Below are positions 1 through 9,250 of a stretch of 64,000 bases of DNA, piece by piece. Source of the DNA: an uncultured Prevotellaceae bacterium (GTDB taxonomy: Bacteria; Bacteroidota; Bacteroidia; Bacteroidales; Bacteroidaceae); the NCBI GenBank assembly GCA_902762325.1, contig CACWNV010000011.1:1-64000 (forward strand), given 5' to 3'. Numbering within the stretch: position 1 is the stretch's first letter; each line of letters starts with the position of its first letter. The notes under the pieces were generated by a model that had not been told where the DNA came from, searched no databases, and saw only the letters and a list, made by a program, of their open reading frames with translations. The position numbers were made by a program, and so were the translations under genes.

Positions 1-1
1 T

Positions 2-1447
2 CTTTCAACCGCTGCTTTGGGTGCTGCTGCCTTTGTCGGTGCAGGTGAAACGCAACTGAAAGCCGTTATTGCCCCAATGCTTATCGCAGCCGTTGGCGTG
101 TTCCTCTCTTTGCTCGGTATATTTCTTGTCCGTACGAAGGAAGGCGCAACCATGCGCGATCTGTTGAAATCACTGTCGCTTGGAACGAATGTTTCTGCTG
201 TCCTCATTGCCATTGCCACCTTTGCCATTCTCTATTTCCTTGGTGTTGAGAATTGGCTTGGTCTTTCCTGCTCTGTGATTAGTGGTCTTGCAGCTGGTGT
301 TATTATCGGTCAGGCAACAGAATACTATACTTCTCATTCATACAAACCGACTCAGAAGATATCTGAGGCTGGACTTACAGGTTCAGCAACTGTGATTATC
401 AAGGGTATCGGTACAGGTATGATCTCTACTTGTATTCCCGTGATTACCATTGGTGTTGCTATATTGATGAGTTACATGTGTGCCAATGGATTCGACCTCT
501 CCATGTCATCAGAGAGTCTTGCCCATGGTCTTTACGGTGTAGGTATTGCTGCCGTTGGTATGCTTTCCACATTGGGTATCACGCTTGCAACTGATGCTTA
601 CGGTCCTATTGCCGACAATGCTGGTGGTAATGCTGAGATGAGTGAGTTGGGTGAGGAAGTACGTCATCGTACAGATGCACTCGATGCACTTGGCAATACA
701 ACTGCCGCAACAGGTAAGGGATTCGCCATTGGTTCAGCTGCTCTTACAGCTCTGGCTCTGCTCGCTTCTTACATCGAGGAAATCAAGATTGCCATGGAAC
801 GTGCAGATGTAATGATGACCAATGTGAAGGGTGAGGTGATTTCTGCAGCTCAGGCAACCATTCCCGACTTCATGAACTACTTCCAAGTGAACCTGATGAA
901 CCCGAAAGTGCTCGTTGGTGCCTTCATCGGTGCCATGGCAGCGTTCTTGTTCTGCGGTCTTACGATGGAGGCTGTGGGTCGTGCAGCTCAGAAGATGGTT
1001 GTTGAGGTACGTCGTCAGTTCAAGGAGATTGCCGGTATTCTGGAAGGAACAGGCACTCCTGACTATGGCCGTTGCGTAGAAATATCCACACGTGCAGCTC
1101 AGCACGAGATGATCTTCCCGTCAATCCTCGCTATCATCATTCCAATCATCGTGGGATGTGTACTTGGTGTAGCAGGTGTTCTCGGTTTGCTCGTCGGTGG
1201 TCTTGCAAGTGGTTTCACACTGGCTGTCTTCATGGCGAATGCCGGTGGTGCCTGGGACAATGCCAAGAAGAATGTCGAAGAAGGTAACTTCGGTGGTAAG
1301 GGTAGCTTTGCACACAAGGCAACGATCGTGGGTGACACGGTAGGCGACCCGTTCAAAGACACCAGCGGTCCTTCTCTGAACATCCTGATTAAGCTGATGT
1401 CTATGGTCAGCATCGTCATGGCTGGTCTGACAGTCGCTTTTGCATAG
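2..1447 (+). CDS. hppA: Membrane-bound pyrophosphatase (ion-pumping), 3' part
   Basis: The reading frame is open from the left edge, so the N-terminal part of this roughly 730-residue family lies outside the window. The product is an integral inner-membrane enzyme that hydrolyses pyrophosphate and pumps Na+ and/or H+. Family signatures visible are YGPIADNAGGNAEMS, LGNTTAATGKGFAIG and, near the C-terminus, DTVGDPFKDTSGPS, with hydrophobic membrane segments between them. The Ala in GNTTAA is the residue known to mark K+-dependent members (K+-independent members have Lys there), so I infer the K+-dependent class. The ion pumped cannot be decided from this fragment. A bidirectional hairpin terminator follows the stop codon. 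Confidence 0.95.
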   Translation, partial: LSTAALGAAAFVGAGETQLKAVIAPMLIAAVGVFLSLLGIFLVRTKEGATMRDLLKSLSLGTNVSAVLIAIATFAILYFLGVENWLGLSCSVISGLAAGVIIGQATEYYTSHSYKPTQKISEAGLTGSATVIIKGIGTGMISTCIPVITIGVAILMSYMCANGFDLSMSSESLAHGLYGVGIAAVGMLSTLGITLATDAYGPIADNAGGNAEMSELGEEVRHRTDALDALGNTTAATGKGFAIGSAALTALALLASYIEEIKIAMERADVMMTNVKGEVISAAQATIPDFMNYFQVNLMNPKVLVGAFIGAMAAFLFCGLTMEAVGRAAQKMVVEVRRQFKEIAGILEGTGTPDYGRCVEISTRAAQHEMIFPSILAIIIPIIVGCVLGVAGVLGLLVGGLASGFTLAVFMANAGGAWDNAKKNVEEGNFGGKGSFAHKATIVGDTVGDPFKDTSGPSLNILIKLMSMVSIVMAGLTVAFA

Positions 1448-1470
1448 GCTCTATTTACCTTATTATAAAT

Positions 1471-1510
1471 AAAAGGCAGGAAACAATTTAATCATCGTTT
1501 CCTGCCTTTT
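1471..1510. terminator. Bidirectional hairpin terminator between hppA and the GH20 gene
   Basis: Perfect 14-base arms (AAAAGGCAGGAAAC at 1471-1484 and its complement at 1497-1510) are flanked by A and T runs on both sides. The hairpin can end the rightward hppA transcript and the leftward hexosaminidase transcript. Confidence 0.85.
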
Positions 1511-1529
1511 TCGTTTCATCCGAATCCTT

Positions 1530-3485
1530 TTACTCTATACTTTCGATGTTCAGATTCGTCACGCTGCTGGCAAAGTCACCCGTCCGTTCCAATGGGAAGC
1601 AGAGCGTCTGTATGTACTGCATGCTTCCCCTCTTCTGGATTGTCAGTGTCTGCCGAAGCTGTCCATCCACATACAATCGTGTTTCCTTGGATGTACATTC
1701 AATGCTGAGTGACACCTTGCCTGAGCCAGGAAGCTGATAGTCGAAAGGACAGATGGTTCCTTCGTGGGCAAAGGCGAGACACCCCGTCTCGGGAGCAGAC
1801 AGGTAAAAGGTGGCATGAGGACTCGTTGTCAAGACCGTTCCTTGTTTTTCGGGGACACAGTCGACATCGAAGGAGATACGATAGCCGTAGCCAGCTTCCG
1901 TTAGAGGCAGTGTACTGGAGGCTTTGACCCGGGCGAGACGGAATGAATTGTTGGGAACACGTCCCAGTTCATTGACACCTGGAGCCTCACTTAACCGGGT
2001 TCTCCCATTGTCAAACTCGGCATAAGGAAGCGTCGTCAACTGTCCTGTCCAGCATTTCGTTGCCATCGTCTGCAAGGCAGGGTAAACGCGATGGTGAATA
2101 TCCTTCACCGTGATGCCATTGCCAATATGGTCGTTCCACACGGCAAACATTCCTCCTTCTATCTGTCGGTCACGCTCATCAAACTTCTGATTCCCGATGA
2201 CTGCCGGTGTCCAGTGCTCATAGAGATACTGACAGTTGAGGTAATCATTATAATAGCCTGCCAACGGGACAATATAGACAAATCCGTCAGGAATAGACAC
2301 CAGCTGATACCCCAGTCGTTTCATCGAATCAGGCTGGGCATAGCCATTGTACCAGCAATTCATAAGCACACCCTCATGACGCACAGGGGTTTGTCCTTTT
2401 GCATGTGTCAGTGCCCCCCACAGCATGGGTTTCTTCCCATAGCTCTCCACAAGTGACAGATAATGGTCGGTATAGGCTCGGAACTGTTCCACTACTTCCT
2501 GATCCTTATTCGAGTATTCGTCTGTACCGATATTGACATGAGGTCCACGGAAAACGGGTTTATCACCGGAAAGATACTCTTTGAAAAGATTGTCCATGAA
2601 AGGATAGATGTCTGGATTGGAAAGGTTGAAATGGTCCATCCCGTACTCCTTCGAGCCAAACTCCGGACGATAATGGGTGAATGCCAGCACGTGGGCAGGA
2701 GAATCAATCTCGGGAATAATCTCCACTCCATACTGCTCGGCAAGCTGCTGCAGCTCAATGAATTCCGCCTTTGTATAACTCCCGTCACGGGCTGTCAGTC
2801 CGGGATAGGTGTCACATTCCAGACGGAAAGCGGCCGGAGTCTTCATCCAGTCATTGTCGAACAACTTCCAGAATCCGTTGTCATTGAGGTGAAGCTGCAG
2901 GGTGTTCATCTTATAATAGCTCATGACTTTGACGAGTTGGCGCAGATAGCTCATCGGGATATACTTGCGTCCGACATCGAGCATGAATCCGCGCAGAGGG
3001 TATTGCGGTTCATCAACAATCGTACCGCAGGGCAAGCTCAGGGACTGCCCCTTTCCTTTGTCAAACAACTGGAGCAATGTGCGTGTAGCCCATAGGGCAC
3101 CTTCAGAACCGGGCGATGAAATCTCGATGACGGGTGTGCCGTAAATGTCAGCACGACCGATACTCAGCTGGTATCCTTCCGTGGACATCGTGTCGTGCTT
3201 ACGGCAGATGAAGACGATGTCTCCTCGACGGGGCTTTCCACCTGTCCTGACGGTGAGCGACGGAACCCGGGCATCCCCGCCTCTGAGCAAGGCATAATCT
3301 TCTGCCAGCTTTCTGGCAGCCGGTCGAAAAGACTTTGAAAGCACAAGGATACGGCCACTTGGCACAATGCTTCCCTCTCCCGCTTTCCATGAAGTAACCT
3401 CGGGGATGACAAACGGCTTCTCGTTGGACTGAGCCTGAGAATCAACAGCTAATAACAGCACTAAGAATAGCAGAAAACTTCTCAT
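1530..3485 (-). CDS. Secreted GH20 beta-N-acetylhexosaminidase
   Basis: A 651-residue protein with an N-terminal signal peptide (MRSFLLFLVLLLAVDSQAQ), so exported, probably periplasmic or surface-associated. Domains in order are an N-terminal alpha/beta GH20b-like domain (about 25-160) and a GH20 TIM barrel starting at YPLRGFMLDVGRKYIP with LQLHLNDNGFW and VNIGTDEYSNKD. The Asp-Glu of GTDE is the expected catalytic pair for substrate-assisted cleavage of terminal GlcNAc/GalNAc; the usual motif is GGDE, so the second Gly is Thr here. The last ~120 residues look like a LamG/concanavalin-type beta-sandwich (DGQLRQTL). The likely role is glycan or peptidoglycan-derived amino-sugar release. No SusCD pair is adjacent. 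Confidence 0.92.
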   Translation of the reverse strand: MRSFLLFLVLLLAVDSQAQSNEKPFVIPEVTSWKAGEGSIVPSGRILVLSKSFRPAARKLAEDYALLRGGDARVPSLTVRTGGKPRRGDIVFICRKHDTMSTEGYQLSIGRADIYGTPVIEISSPGSEGALWATRTLLQLFDKGKGQSLSLPCGTIVDEPQYPLRGFMLDVGRKYIPMSYLRQLVKVMSYYKMNTLQLHLNDNGFWKLFDNDWMKTPAAFRLECDTYPGLTARDGSYTKAEFIELQQLAEQYGVEIIPEIDSPAHVLAFTHYRPEFGSKEYGMDHFNLSNPDIYPFMDNLFKEYLSGDKPVFRGPHVNIGTDEYSNKDQEVVEQFRAYTDHYLSLVESYGKKPMLWGALTHAKGQTPVRHEGVLMNCWYNGYAQPDSMKRLGYQLVSIPDGFVYIVPLAGYYNDYLNCQYLYEHWTPAVIGNQKFDERDRQIEGGMFAVWNDHIGNGITVKDIHHRVYPALQTMATKCWTGQLTTLPYAEFDNGRTRLSEAPGVNELGRVPNNSFRLARVKASSTLPLTEAGYGYRISFDVDCVPEKQGTVLTTSPHATFYLSAPETGCLAFAHEGTICPFDYQLPGSGKVSLSIECTSKETRLYVDGQLRQTLTIQKRGSMQYIQTLCFPLERTGDFASSVTNLNIESIE

Positions 3486-3506
3486 AATTCATCTTATTAT
3501 CTGATG

Positions 3507-3514
3507 CAAAAATA
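3507..3514 (-). promoter_or_regulatory. -7 promoter element of the GH20 gene
   Basis: On the minus strand this reads TATTTTTG, matching the Bacteroidetes -7 consensus TAnnTTTG, about 20 bases before the start codon. No clear TTTG -33 box was found at the usual distance. Confidence 0.5.
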
Positions 3515-3598
3515 CAATTTTACCCAATAACTGTGGCAGAAAAAACATAAAAACTTCCTAAATAGTCCCTTATGTGACAACATATCAAATTTAATTCG

Positions 3599-3606
3599 TA
3601 TTTTTG
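3599..3606 (+). promoter_or_regulatory. -7 promoter element of the cupin gene
   Basis: TATTTTTG matches the Bacteroidetes TAnnTTTG -7 box. It overlaps an in-frame GTG at 3606, so translation should start at the ATG at 3630 instead. Confidence 0.5.
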
Positions 3607-3629
3607 TGGCTAATATAATTAATAATGAC

Positions 3630-4037
3630 ATGAAGATAATCGACGAGCATCTGATAAACGGAGTGATTGAAGAAGCAAGGAAATCGCCACGCCTGAGGAT
3701 GAACTACAACTTCCATCAGAGCCTTGACGACAAGTGCCATCGGTTCCTCAACGCACTGGAGATAGGAACGGAGATTCCTATTCATCACCATGTGACGAAA
3801 GATGAGACTTTCATTCTCTTGAAAGGAAGGGTGCGGGTCAACACTTACGATGACAACGGGGAGGTAATACAGACGGTGGTACTCAGTCATGATGAAGGCA
3901 GAATCGGCGTGGACATTCCAAAAAACACATGGCATACCGTGGAGTGTCTGGAGCCTAATTCCGTTATCTTCGAAGTAAAGGAAGGTCCTTTCGTCACACA
4001 TGAGAAAGACGGTATCCTTGAGAGAAAGAATGGGTAG
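3630..4037 (+). CDS. WbuC-family cupin metalloprotein
   Basis: A small single-domain protein of about 135 residues. The cupin signature is visible as IPIHHHVTKDETFILLKGRVRV (His cluster plus Glu, metal ligands) followed by the second motif around PKNTWHTVECLEPNSVIFE. The N-terminal extension MKIIDEHLINGVIEEARKSP and the C-terminal KEGPFVTHEKDG are typical of the WbuC family, often found near surface-polysaccharide genes, whose substrate is unsettled. I chose the ATG at 3630 because an upstream in-frame GTG lies inside the -7 box. A carboxylesterase gene follows after 40 bases, so co-transcription is likely. No reaction can be assigned from sequence. Confidence 0.85.
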   Translation: MKIIDEHLINGVIEEARKSPRLRMNYNFHQSLDDKCHRFLNALEIGTEIPIHHHVTKDETFILLKGRVRVNTYDDNGEVIQTVVLSHDEGRIGVDIPKNTWHTVECLEPNSVIFEVKEGPFVTHEKDGILERKNG

Positions 4038-4077
4038 ACTATAACGACATAAGAATAGTATAACAAAAGCCAAAATC

Positions 4078-5670
4078 ATGAAAAAGTATATCCTATTGAC
4101 AATAGCCCTTGTCATGCTGGCAGTGAGTTCAAAGGGACAGGAAAAGGATGGAGAACTGACGGTGAAGATCAGCTCTGGACTTGTCCAGGGAATCATTCAG
4201 GAAGGCACACAGGCTTTCCTCGGAATACCATACGCGGAGGTCGAACGCTTCATGCCGCCTAAGCCCGTGAAGCCCTGGGAGGGTGTGAGACTGTGTAACC
4301 AATGGGGACCACAAGCCATGCAGCAGACCAACCGCCCGATGAGCGAGACTGAGATGTCTGAGAACTGCTGTGTGCTCAACGTGTGGACGACCGACCGCAA
4401 CGCCCGTAAGCCTGTGATGCTGTGGCTCCACGGCGGCGGATTCGACTCGGGAACATCGGCATGGGATCCCGGTATGTGCCTGGCGAGGAAGGATGTGGTC
4501 GTGGTGGGCATCAACCACCGCTTGAACATCCTCGGGTTCCTCGACCTCTCCCCTTGCGGAGAGAAGTACAAGTATTCGGGGAATGTGGGAATGCTCGACT
4601 GTGTAGCCGCCCTCCAGTGGGTACACGACAACATCGCACAGTTCGGAGGCGACCCGCAGAACGTCACCATCTTCGGAGAGTCTGGCGGCGGCGGTAAGGT
4701 GGGCACACTGCTCTGTATGCCTCCTGCCAGAGGACTGTTCCACAAAGCCATCATCATGAGCGGTACGATTCTCAATGTCAACACGAAGGCGATGACAGAA
4801 GAACTGGGCATGGCTGTGCTGAAGGAGCTGGGCATTGACAAGAAGGATGTTGACCACATCAAGAAGGTTCCCTATCAGGAACTGTATGCTGCCGGACAGC
4901 GTGCCATGGCTGCCAGTATCGGCACACGTCGTCCAGGCACACCCATGATGTGGGGATTCGGACCGACTCCCGACGGTGACGTACTGCTGAAACAACCCTT
5001 CCAACCCGACTTTGCCGACTTCAACGACGACATCCCGATACTCATCGGAACGACATTCAACGAACTGCAACGCGTGGCATACAACCGCCAACTGTCACTC
5101 GACGAAGCACGTGCCCAACTGCAACGCACGTTTGGCAACGAGACCGACAACTACATCAGTGCCTTCCGTGAAGCCTATCCGCTCCGTCCGAAGGAACTGC
5201 TGGCTCAGGACCTGGTGAGCATCGACTGGCTGTTCCGTCCCAAGACACTCATCACGGCTGATGCCATTGGCGGACATCGAAAGGCTGACACCTATGCTTA
5301 TATGTTCACCGTCAACGAGGCTGACAACCGAGGACAGAAAGGGTCGGCTCACGGTGCAGAACTGAAATACTGCTTCGATGTGCTCCACCACTACTCTGAC
5401 CAGCTGTCACAAGCTACCATCGATGCCAACAAGCAATGGGCTGACATCATGAGTTCTGTGTGGGCTTCGTTTGCACACGACGGCAACCCTGACACGGAGA
5501 ACCGCTACGGCTGGCATCCTTATACGAAGGAGAATGGTGAACTGTTGGAATTCGGCGGTTCCTCTCCCCGCTTACACAGCAATCACGACAGGAAGCTTGA
5601 GGAAATCATCAACCGGCACTGCTTCAAACAGCTCGACGAGTTTCATAAAAAACAAGCAGCAGGGAAATAA
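4078..5670 (+). CDS. Secreted carboxylesterase (type B, alpha/beta hydrolase)
   Basis: A 530-residue protein with a signal peptide (MKKYILLTIALVMLAVSSKGQ). It has the full carboxylesterase/acetylcholinesterase family layout: GIPYAE near the N-terminus, MLWLHGGGFDSG (oxyanion hole), and the nucleophile elbow NVTIFGESGGGG, where the consensus GESAGG has Gly for Ala. HGAELKYCF near residue 425 carries the family's HG(A/S)E motif, and the late His lies about residue 480 (SFAHDGNP). It hydrolyses esters, possibly acetyl or aryl esters on plant glycans; the true substrate is not readable. It lies 40 bases after the cupin gene and is followed by a strong terminator. Confidence 0.9.
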   Translation: MKKYILLTIALVMLAVSSKGQEKDGELTVKISSGLVQGIIQEGTQAFLGIPYAEVERFMPPKPVKPWEGVRLCNQWGPQAMQQTNRPMSETEMSENCCVLNVWTTDRNARKPVMLWLHGGGFDSGTSAWDPGMCLARKDVVVVGINHRLNILGFLDLSPCGEKYKYSGNVGMLDCVAALQWVHDNIAQFGGDPQNVTIFGESGGGGKVGTLLCMPPARGLFHKAIIMSGTILNVNTKAMTEELGMAVLKELGIDKKDVDHIKKVPYQELYAAGQRAMAASIGTRRPGTPMMWGFGPTPDGDVLLKQPFQPDFADFNDDIPILIGTTFNELQRVAYNRQLSLDEARAQLQRTFGNETDNYISAFREAYPLRPKELLAQDLVSIDWLFRPKTLITADAIGGHRKADTYAYMFTVNEADNRGQKGSAHGAELKYCFDVLHHYSDQLSQATIDANKQWADIMSSVWASFAHDGNPDTENRYGWHPYTKENGELLEFGGSSPRLHSNHDRKLEEIINRHCFKQLDEFHKKQAAGK

Positions 5671-5689
5671 CCACAAGCCCTTATAATAT

Positions 5690-5731
5690 TAAGGTGGAAA
5701 TGTTAAATAAGCATTCCCACCTTATTTTTTT
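5690..5731 (+). terminator. Rho-independent terminator after the carboxylesterase gene
   Basis: The hairpin AAGGTGGAAATG / CATTCCCACCTT (one mismatch) is followed by TTATTTTTTT, 20 bases after the stop codon. Confidence 0.85.
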
Positions 5732-5741
5732 GCCCGAAAAG

Positions 5742-5773
5742 TTTGGAGCGTTAGCAGAAACTGATTACTTTTG
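5742..5773 (+). promoter_or_regulatory. Bacteroidetes-type promoter of the ABC exporter operon
   Basis: A TTTG -33 box (5742-5745) and TACTTTTG -7 box (5766-5773) are separated by 20 bases. This is close to the canonical sigma-ABfr spacing and 40 bases ahead of the first gene. It is the best promoter in the window. Confidence 0.75.
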
Positions 5774-5813
5774 CGGTGTAATAGCAAAGTAGTACACCAA
5801 AACACTAAGAGAT

Positions 5814-6632
5814 ATGATTGAAATAGCCAACCTCAGTTTCAAGTATCCCGGCCAGACGGAGCCGGTGTTTACAGACTTCAGCCTCAGATTGGAGGAGAAC
5901 AAGGTCTACGGACTTTTGGGTAAAAACGGTACAGGCAAGTCAACGCTACTCTACCTCATCAGCGGTCTGCTGCGCCCAGCCACAGGTTCAGTGTGCGTCG
6001 ATGATACCGATGCCTACGAACGACAGGTAGAGACATTGCGTGAAATCTTCCTCGTGCCTGAGGAATTCGACCTGCCATCGATGACCTTGAAGCAATATGT
6101 CAAGCTGAACGCACCCTTCTATCCCCGCTTTAGCCGTGAGGTGCTGGAGGAATGTCTGAAAGACTTCGAACTGACGACCGACCTGAAGTTGCAGGCCTTG
6201 TCGATGGGACAGAAGAAAAAGGTCTTCATGTCGTTCGCTCTTGCCGCCAACACCCGCTATCTGCTGATGGACGAGCCGACCAACGGGCTGGATATTCCTT
6301 CAAAATCGCAGTTCCGAAAGGTGGTGACTCAGAACATGAACGACGAGCGCACCGTCATCATCTCCACGCATCAGGTGCACGACGTGGAGTCGCTGCTCGA
6401 CCACATCCTCATCCTTAGTCAGCGCGAGCTGCTGCTCAATGCCTCCACGACAGAACTGACAGAGAAATACAGGTTCGAATACCGTTCCGTGGACGATGGC
6501 AGCACGGTCATCTACAGCGAACCGTCGCTACAGGGCAATGCCGTCATGGCAGAACGCCAGGCCGATGATGCTGAGACGCAGCTGAATCTTGAACTGTTGT
6601 TTAATGCCGTAACGAAAGGACTGCTGAAATGA
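5814..6632 (+). CDS. ABC transporter ATP-binding protein
   Basis: A 272-residue ATPase. Walker A is GLLGKNGTGKST (about 34-45), the ABC signature is ALSMGQKKKVF, and Walker B plus D-loop is YLLMDEPTNGLD, followed by the switch His in STHQVHDVES. The C-terminal ~70 residues form the variable tail seen in type-2 exporters such as YtrB/BcrA-like proteins. It powers the two membrane proteins that follow; the next gene starts 4 bases before this stop (ATGA overlap), so the unit is translationally coupled. The cargo is unknown. The GntR/YtrA-type regulator at the operon's end suggests induction by cell-envelope stress or antibiotics. Confidence 0.92.
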   Translation: MIEIANLSFKYPGQTEPVFTDFSLRLEENKVYGLLGKNGTGKSTLLYLISGLLRPATGSVCVDDTDAYERQVETLREIFLVPEEFDLPSMTLKQYVKLNAPFYPRFSREVLEECLKDFELTTDLKLQALSMGQKKKVFMSFALAANTRYLLMDEPTNGLDIPSKSQFRKVVTQNMNDERTVIISTHQVHDVESLLDHILILSQRELLLNASTTELTEKYRFEYRSVDDGSTVIYSEPSLQGNAVMAERQADDAETQLNLELLFNAVTKGLLK

Positions 6633-7426
6633 GGAACTTCAATCTACAACGCTTCGCCCGCGTCTTGCGGCTCGACTTCATCGAAGGACGCAGCCAACTG
6701 TTATGGCTGACGTTCGCAGGACTGATGATCTATCTGTTTTTCTTCTGGTTTGCCTATAACATCGGTATGACTTCTGTTACTGTTGACAACTTGGTGTTCC
6801 ATGTGTGTGAGGGTGTGGGGATGTTTGGCTGCATAACCATGTTCCTCTTCTTCCTTGCCGTTGCCAGTTCTCTCTTCCGGAAAGAACAAAAGAAGGCGAA
6901 GCGCACGACTTACCTGACACTACCTGCCACGAATCTTGAGAAGTTCCTGTCACGCTGGGTCTATATGCTCACATTGTCGGTGGTGGGAGGCTTCCTTACT
7001 TTCTTCGTGGCGGACGCCATCCACATGGCATGGCTCTGGCTGACAGACAAGCCCGTCATTGCTGCTACGACCTATTTCCTGAAAGCTTTCCCACAAACGT
7101 CTAACTCTGCTCCTCACGAGACATGGCTCAACGTCTTGTTTTGCTATAGCGTTCTGGTGGCAGCTCATGCTTTCTTCTTGTTAGGCGGCATCCTGTTCCG
7201 AAAGTACCAGACCGTAGCCACTGCCCTTGTCGGCAGCATGCTCTTTTTTGTGTTTGCCCACTTTGTAACCCACGACCAACCATACATGCGCGGTATTCCA
7301 TACGCCTGGTATTACTCGTGCTTGTCTGTCTTCATGGTTGCGCTCACCTGCGTCTTCACCGTTCTTGCCTACCGGCTGTTCTGCCGCTGGCAAATAGCGA
7401 CCTATCATTTTGTGAACCTGCCATGA
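6629..7426 (+). CDS. ABC transporter permease-like membrane protein
   Basis: A 265-residue protein with six hydrophobic segments, beginning WLTFAGLMIYLFFFWFAYNIG and ending with two helices near the C-terminus. The motif TYLTLPATNLEKFLSRW is nearly repeated in the next gene (RRLLMLPASNMEKFVARW), so the two are paralogous subunits, probably a heterodimeric membrane domain for the upstream ATPase. Start and stop both overlap the neighbours by 4 bases, indicating one coupled operon. No cargo is inferable. Confidence 0.8.
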   Translation: MRNFNLQRFARVLRLDFIEGRSQLLWLTFAGLMIYLFFFWFAYNIGMTSVTVDNLVFHVCEGVGMFGCITMFLFFLAVASSLFRKEQKKAKRTTYLTLPATNLEKFLSRWVYMLTLSVVGGFLTFFVADAIHMAWLWLTDKPVIAATTYFLKAFPQTSNSAPHETWLNVLFCYSVLVAAHAFFLLGGILFRKYQTVATALVGSMLFFVFAHFVTHDQPYMRGIPYAWYYSCLSVFMVALTCVFTVLAYRLFCRWQIATYHFVNLP

Positions 7427-8211
7427 ACATACAGTTTTCCTTCCGCCGTTTCTGGCACGTATTCGTCTGGACGTTAGTCTGCCAGATGCGCCAGCTGCTG
7501 ACGTTGTTCGGCGTGGCTATCTTTGCATTTGCCACTTTCGAGTTGTTTGCATGTATCCAAGCCAGAAATAGTTATGAGTACAACATAACTTTTATGCATG
7601 GGCATGAATCGTACCTTATTAATATTGCTTTGCGTGATATTGTCGGTGAATGTATGGTTGTCGGAGAAGTGCTGTTGTGCATCGGTGCCGTTATCGCTTT
7701 CAATCAACTGCACCGCAAGAACGAGAGCCGCCGCCTGTTGATGCTGCCTGCCTCAAACATGGAAAAGTTCGTGGCTCGATGGGTAGTCTACGTACCTGTA
7801 CTGTTTGTCCTTTATGTGGTGGCATTCATGCTTGGCGACCTGTTGCGCATGGCTGTCTGGCCTGCGTTCTCCGACAAGATCAGTTTTCCCACAGCAATCC
7901 CGAAGTTCCTTTCCAGTCTGAAGTATATGGTCGTCTGGACATCAGAGCTTCATCTTCTTCAGATACTCGTGATGTGGGGTCTCTTCTGGTTCTTCCATGC
8001 GCTGAGCCTGTTCTGTAGTGTGTGGATAGGCCGTTGGGGATGGTTGCCGGTGACCGTGGTGTTCTTTGGCTTCATGGCTCTTTTCATCCGGACAAAATAC
8101 CAAGGAGAGTATCTTGAGGTGCTCTATCTGATGGCGGTCGTGCTGATGATTGCCGCCTACTGGCTGTTCTGTCATTTCCCCAAGTACAAACTGTTTCACT
8201 TTAAAGACTGA
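7423..8211 (+). CDS. ABC transporter permease-like membrane protein (paralogue of the preceding gene)
   Basis: About 262 residues from the ATG at 7423, which overlaps the previous stop as ATGA. An upstream in-frame start at 7318 would lie deep inside the neighbouring gene and is rejected. Six hydrophobic segments are visible, with the shared MLPASNMEKFVARWVVYVPVLFVL block. It probably pairs with the preceding protein to form the transmembrane part of the exporter. The regulator gene follows 6 bases later. Confidence 0.8.
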   Translation: MNIQFSFRRFWHVFVWTLVCQMRQLLTLFGVAIFAFATFELFACIQARNSYEYNITFMHGHESYLINIALRDIVGECMVVGEVLLCIGAVIAFNQLHRKNESRRLLMLPASNMEKFVARWVVYVPVLFVLYVVAFMLGDLLRMAVWPAFSDKISFPTAIPKFLSSLKYMVVWTSELHLLQILVMWGLFWFFHALSLFCSVWIGRWGWLPVTVVFFGFMALFIRTKYQGEYLEVLYLMAVVLMIAAYWLFCHFPKYKLFHFKD

Positions 8212-8217
8212 CCACCG

Positions 8218-8568
8218 ATGACTTTCTCAAACGACAAAGCGATATACCTGCAGATGGCAGACCGCCTCTGCGATGAGATTTTAGCGGGAAAATACAAGGA
8301 CGACGACCGCATACCTTCGGTTCGCGAGTATGCCGTCATGCTGGAGGTGAATACAAACACCGCCGTCAAAGCCTACGAAGAACTCGCCCGCGCAAACATC
8401 ATTTACAATAAGCGCGGACTGGGCTACTTTGTCACCAAAGGGGCACGTAAGCAGATCTTGAAGGAACGTAAACGGCTGTTCATGAAAGAGCACCTACCGG
8501 AAATGTTCCGGCAGATGCGTCTCCTGGACATCGACATCAAAGATATTGTCGAGGCGTGGGTCAAATGA
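8218..8568 (+). CDS. GntR-family transcriptional regulator (YtrA-like)
   Basis: A 116-residue winged-helix protein. The N-terminal DNA-binding domain shows [44 protein letters not shown] and GLGYFV, the standard GntR helix-turn-helix and wing. Only a ~40-residue helical tail follows, so there is no ligand domain. This short architecture is the YtrA subfamily, which usually represses a linked ABC transporter operon; here it is the last gene of that operon, implying autoregulation. Its last 8 bases overlap the convergent YbjQ gene. Confidence 0.9.
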   Translation: MTFSNDKAIYLQMADRLCDEILAGKYKDDDRIPSVREYAVMLEVNTNTAVKAYEELARANIIYNKRGLGYFVTKGARKQILKERKRLFMKEHLPEMFRQMRLLDIDIKDIVEAWVK

Positions 8569-8878
8569 CTACGGCAGTGCCACTTGTGGCAACCATCAGC
8601 ATAGAGTTGGATTCACCGATGGTCTCATAGTCAATGTCAATGCCTACGATAGCATTGGCTCCCATCTCCCGTGCACGATCCATCATTTCATTCATCGACG
8701 TGTTCTTTGCCTCGCGCAGAACCTTCTCATAACTGGCAGAGCGTCCGCCAACGATGTCGCGGATGCCTGCAAAGAGGTCCTTCACAAAGTTTGCACCAAT
8801 GATGGTTTCACCTGTCACCACACCTTTGTACTCACGGATGGTGCGGCCTTCGATTGTCGGAGTTGTTGATAGTATCAT
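8561..8878 (-). CDS. YbjQ/UPF0145-family protein
   Basis: A 105-residue protein with the family hallmarks: [26 protein letters not shown], then [19 protein letters not shown] and [17 protein letters not shown]. The family forms a pentameric dodecin/YbjQ-like fold; it is sometimes called heavy-metal-binding, but that is weakly founded. It is convergent with, and overlaps by 8 bases, the GntR gene. The function in the cell is unknown. Confidence 0.9.
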   Translation of the reverse strand: MILSTTPTIEGRTIREYKGVVTGETIIGANFVKDLFAGIRDIVGGRSASYEKVLREAKNTSMNEMMDRAREMGANAIVGIDIDYETIGESNSMLMVATSGTAVVI

Positions 8879-8919
8879 AATCGTTCCGTTTTAAAAGTTT
8901 TCATGTTATTCAAACGATG

Positions 8920-8927
8920 CAAAGGTA
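8920..8927 (-). promoter_or_regulatory. -7 promoter element of the YbjQ gene
   Basis: The minus strand reads TACCTTTG, matching TAnnTTTG, about 40 bases ahead of the ATG. A CTTG at the -33 distance (8948-8951) is an imperfect partner. Confidence 0.5.
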
Positions 8928-9184
8928 AGATATTATTGTGAATCTTGCAAGTACAAAACGCATAAAACGATTCAGGCAAGAAGGATGCAATACCATCCGC
9001 ATGGTAATCCATCCCCCACTTCATCATCCTCCGTTTTGCCGTCAAAGAACTTGACAAAAACTTGTCGGGGAAAAGTGATGAAAGAGAAGTTAAAATGTGT
9101 AAAAGTCCATTCTTCATTCTTCATTCATCATTCATCATTTTGTGAAAGCTAAGCTTTCGCACCGCCAAACATAAGCTTTGACCG

Positions 9185-9250
9185 CGCCAAAGACCATGTT
9201 TCATGCGATGAAACATGGTCTTTCACACGGCGAAACATGGTCTTTGGCGC
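9185..9250. repeat. Nested inverted repeats
   Basis: AAAGACCATGTTTCAT (9189-9204) and its exact complement (9208-9223) are separated by GCG, giving a 16-base perfect stem. The phrase GCGCCAAAGACCATGTTT (9185-9202) also has an exact 18-base complement at 9233-9250, so the left arm can pair with either of two right arms. No gene lies here. Confidence 0.8.

Noticed and set aside
8875-9117. Open frame of 80 codons on the minus strand upstream of the YbjQ gene
   Set aside because: It overlaps the YbjQ promoter and start, and has no recognisable motif.
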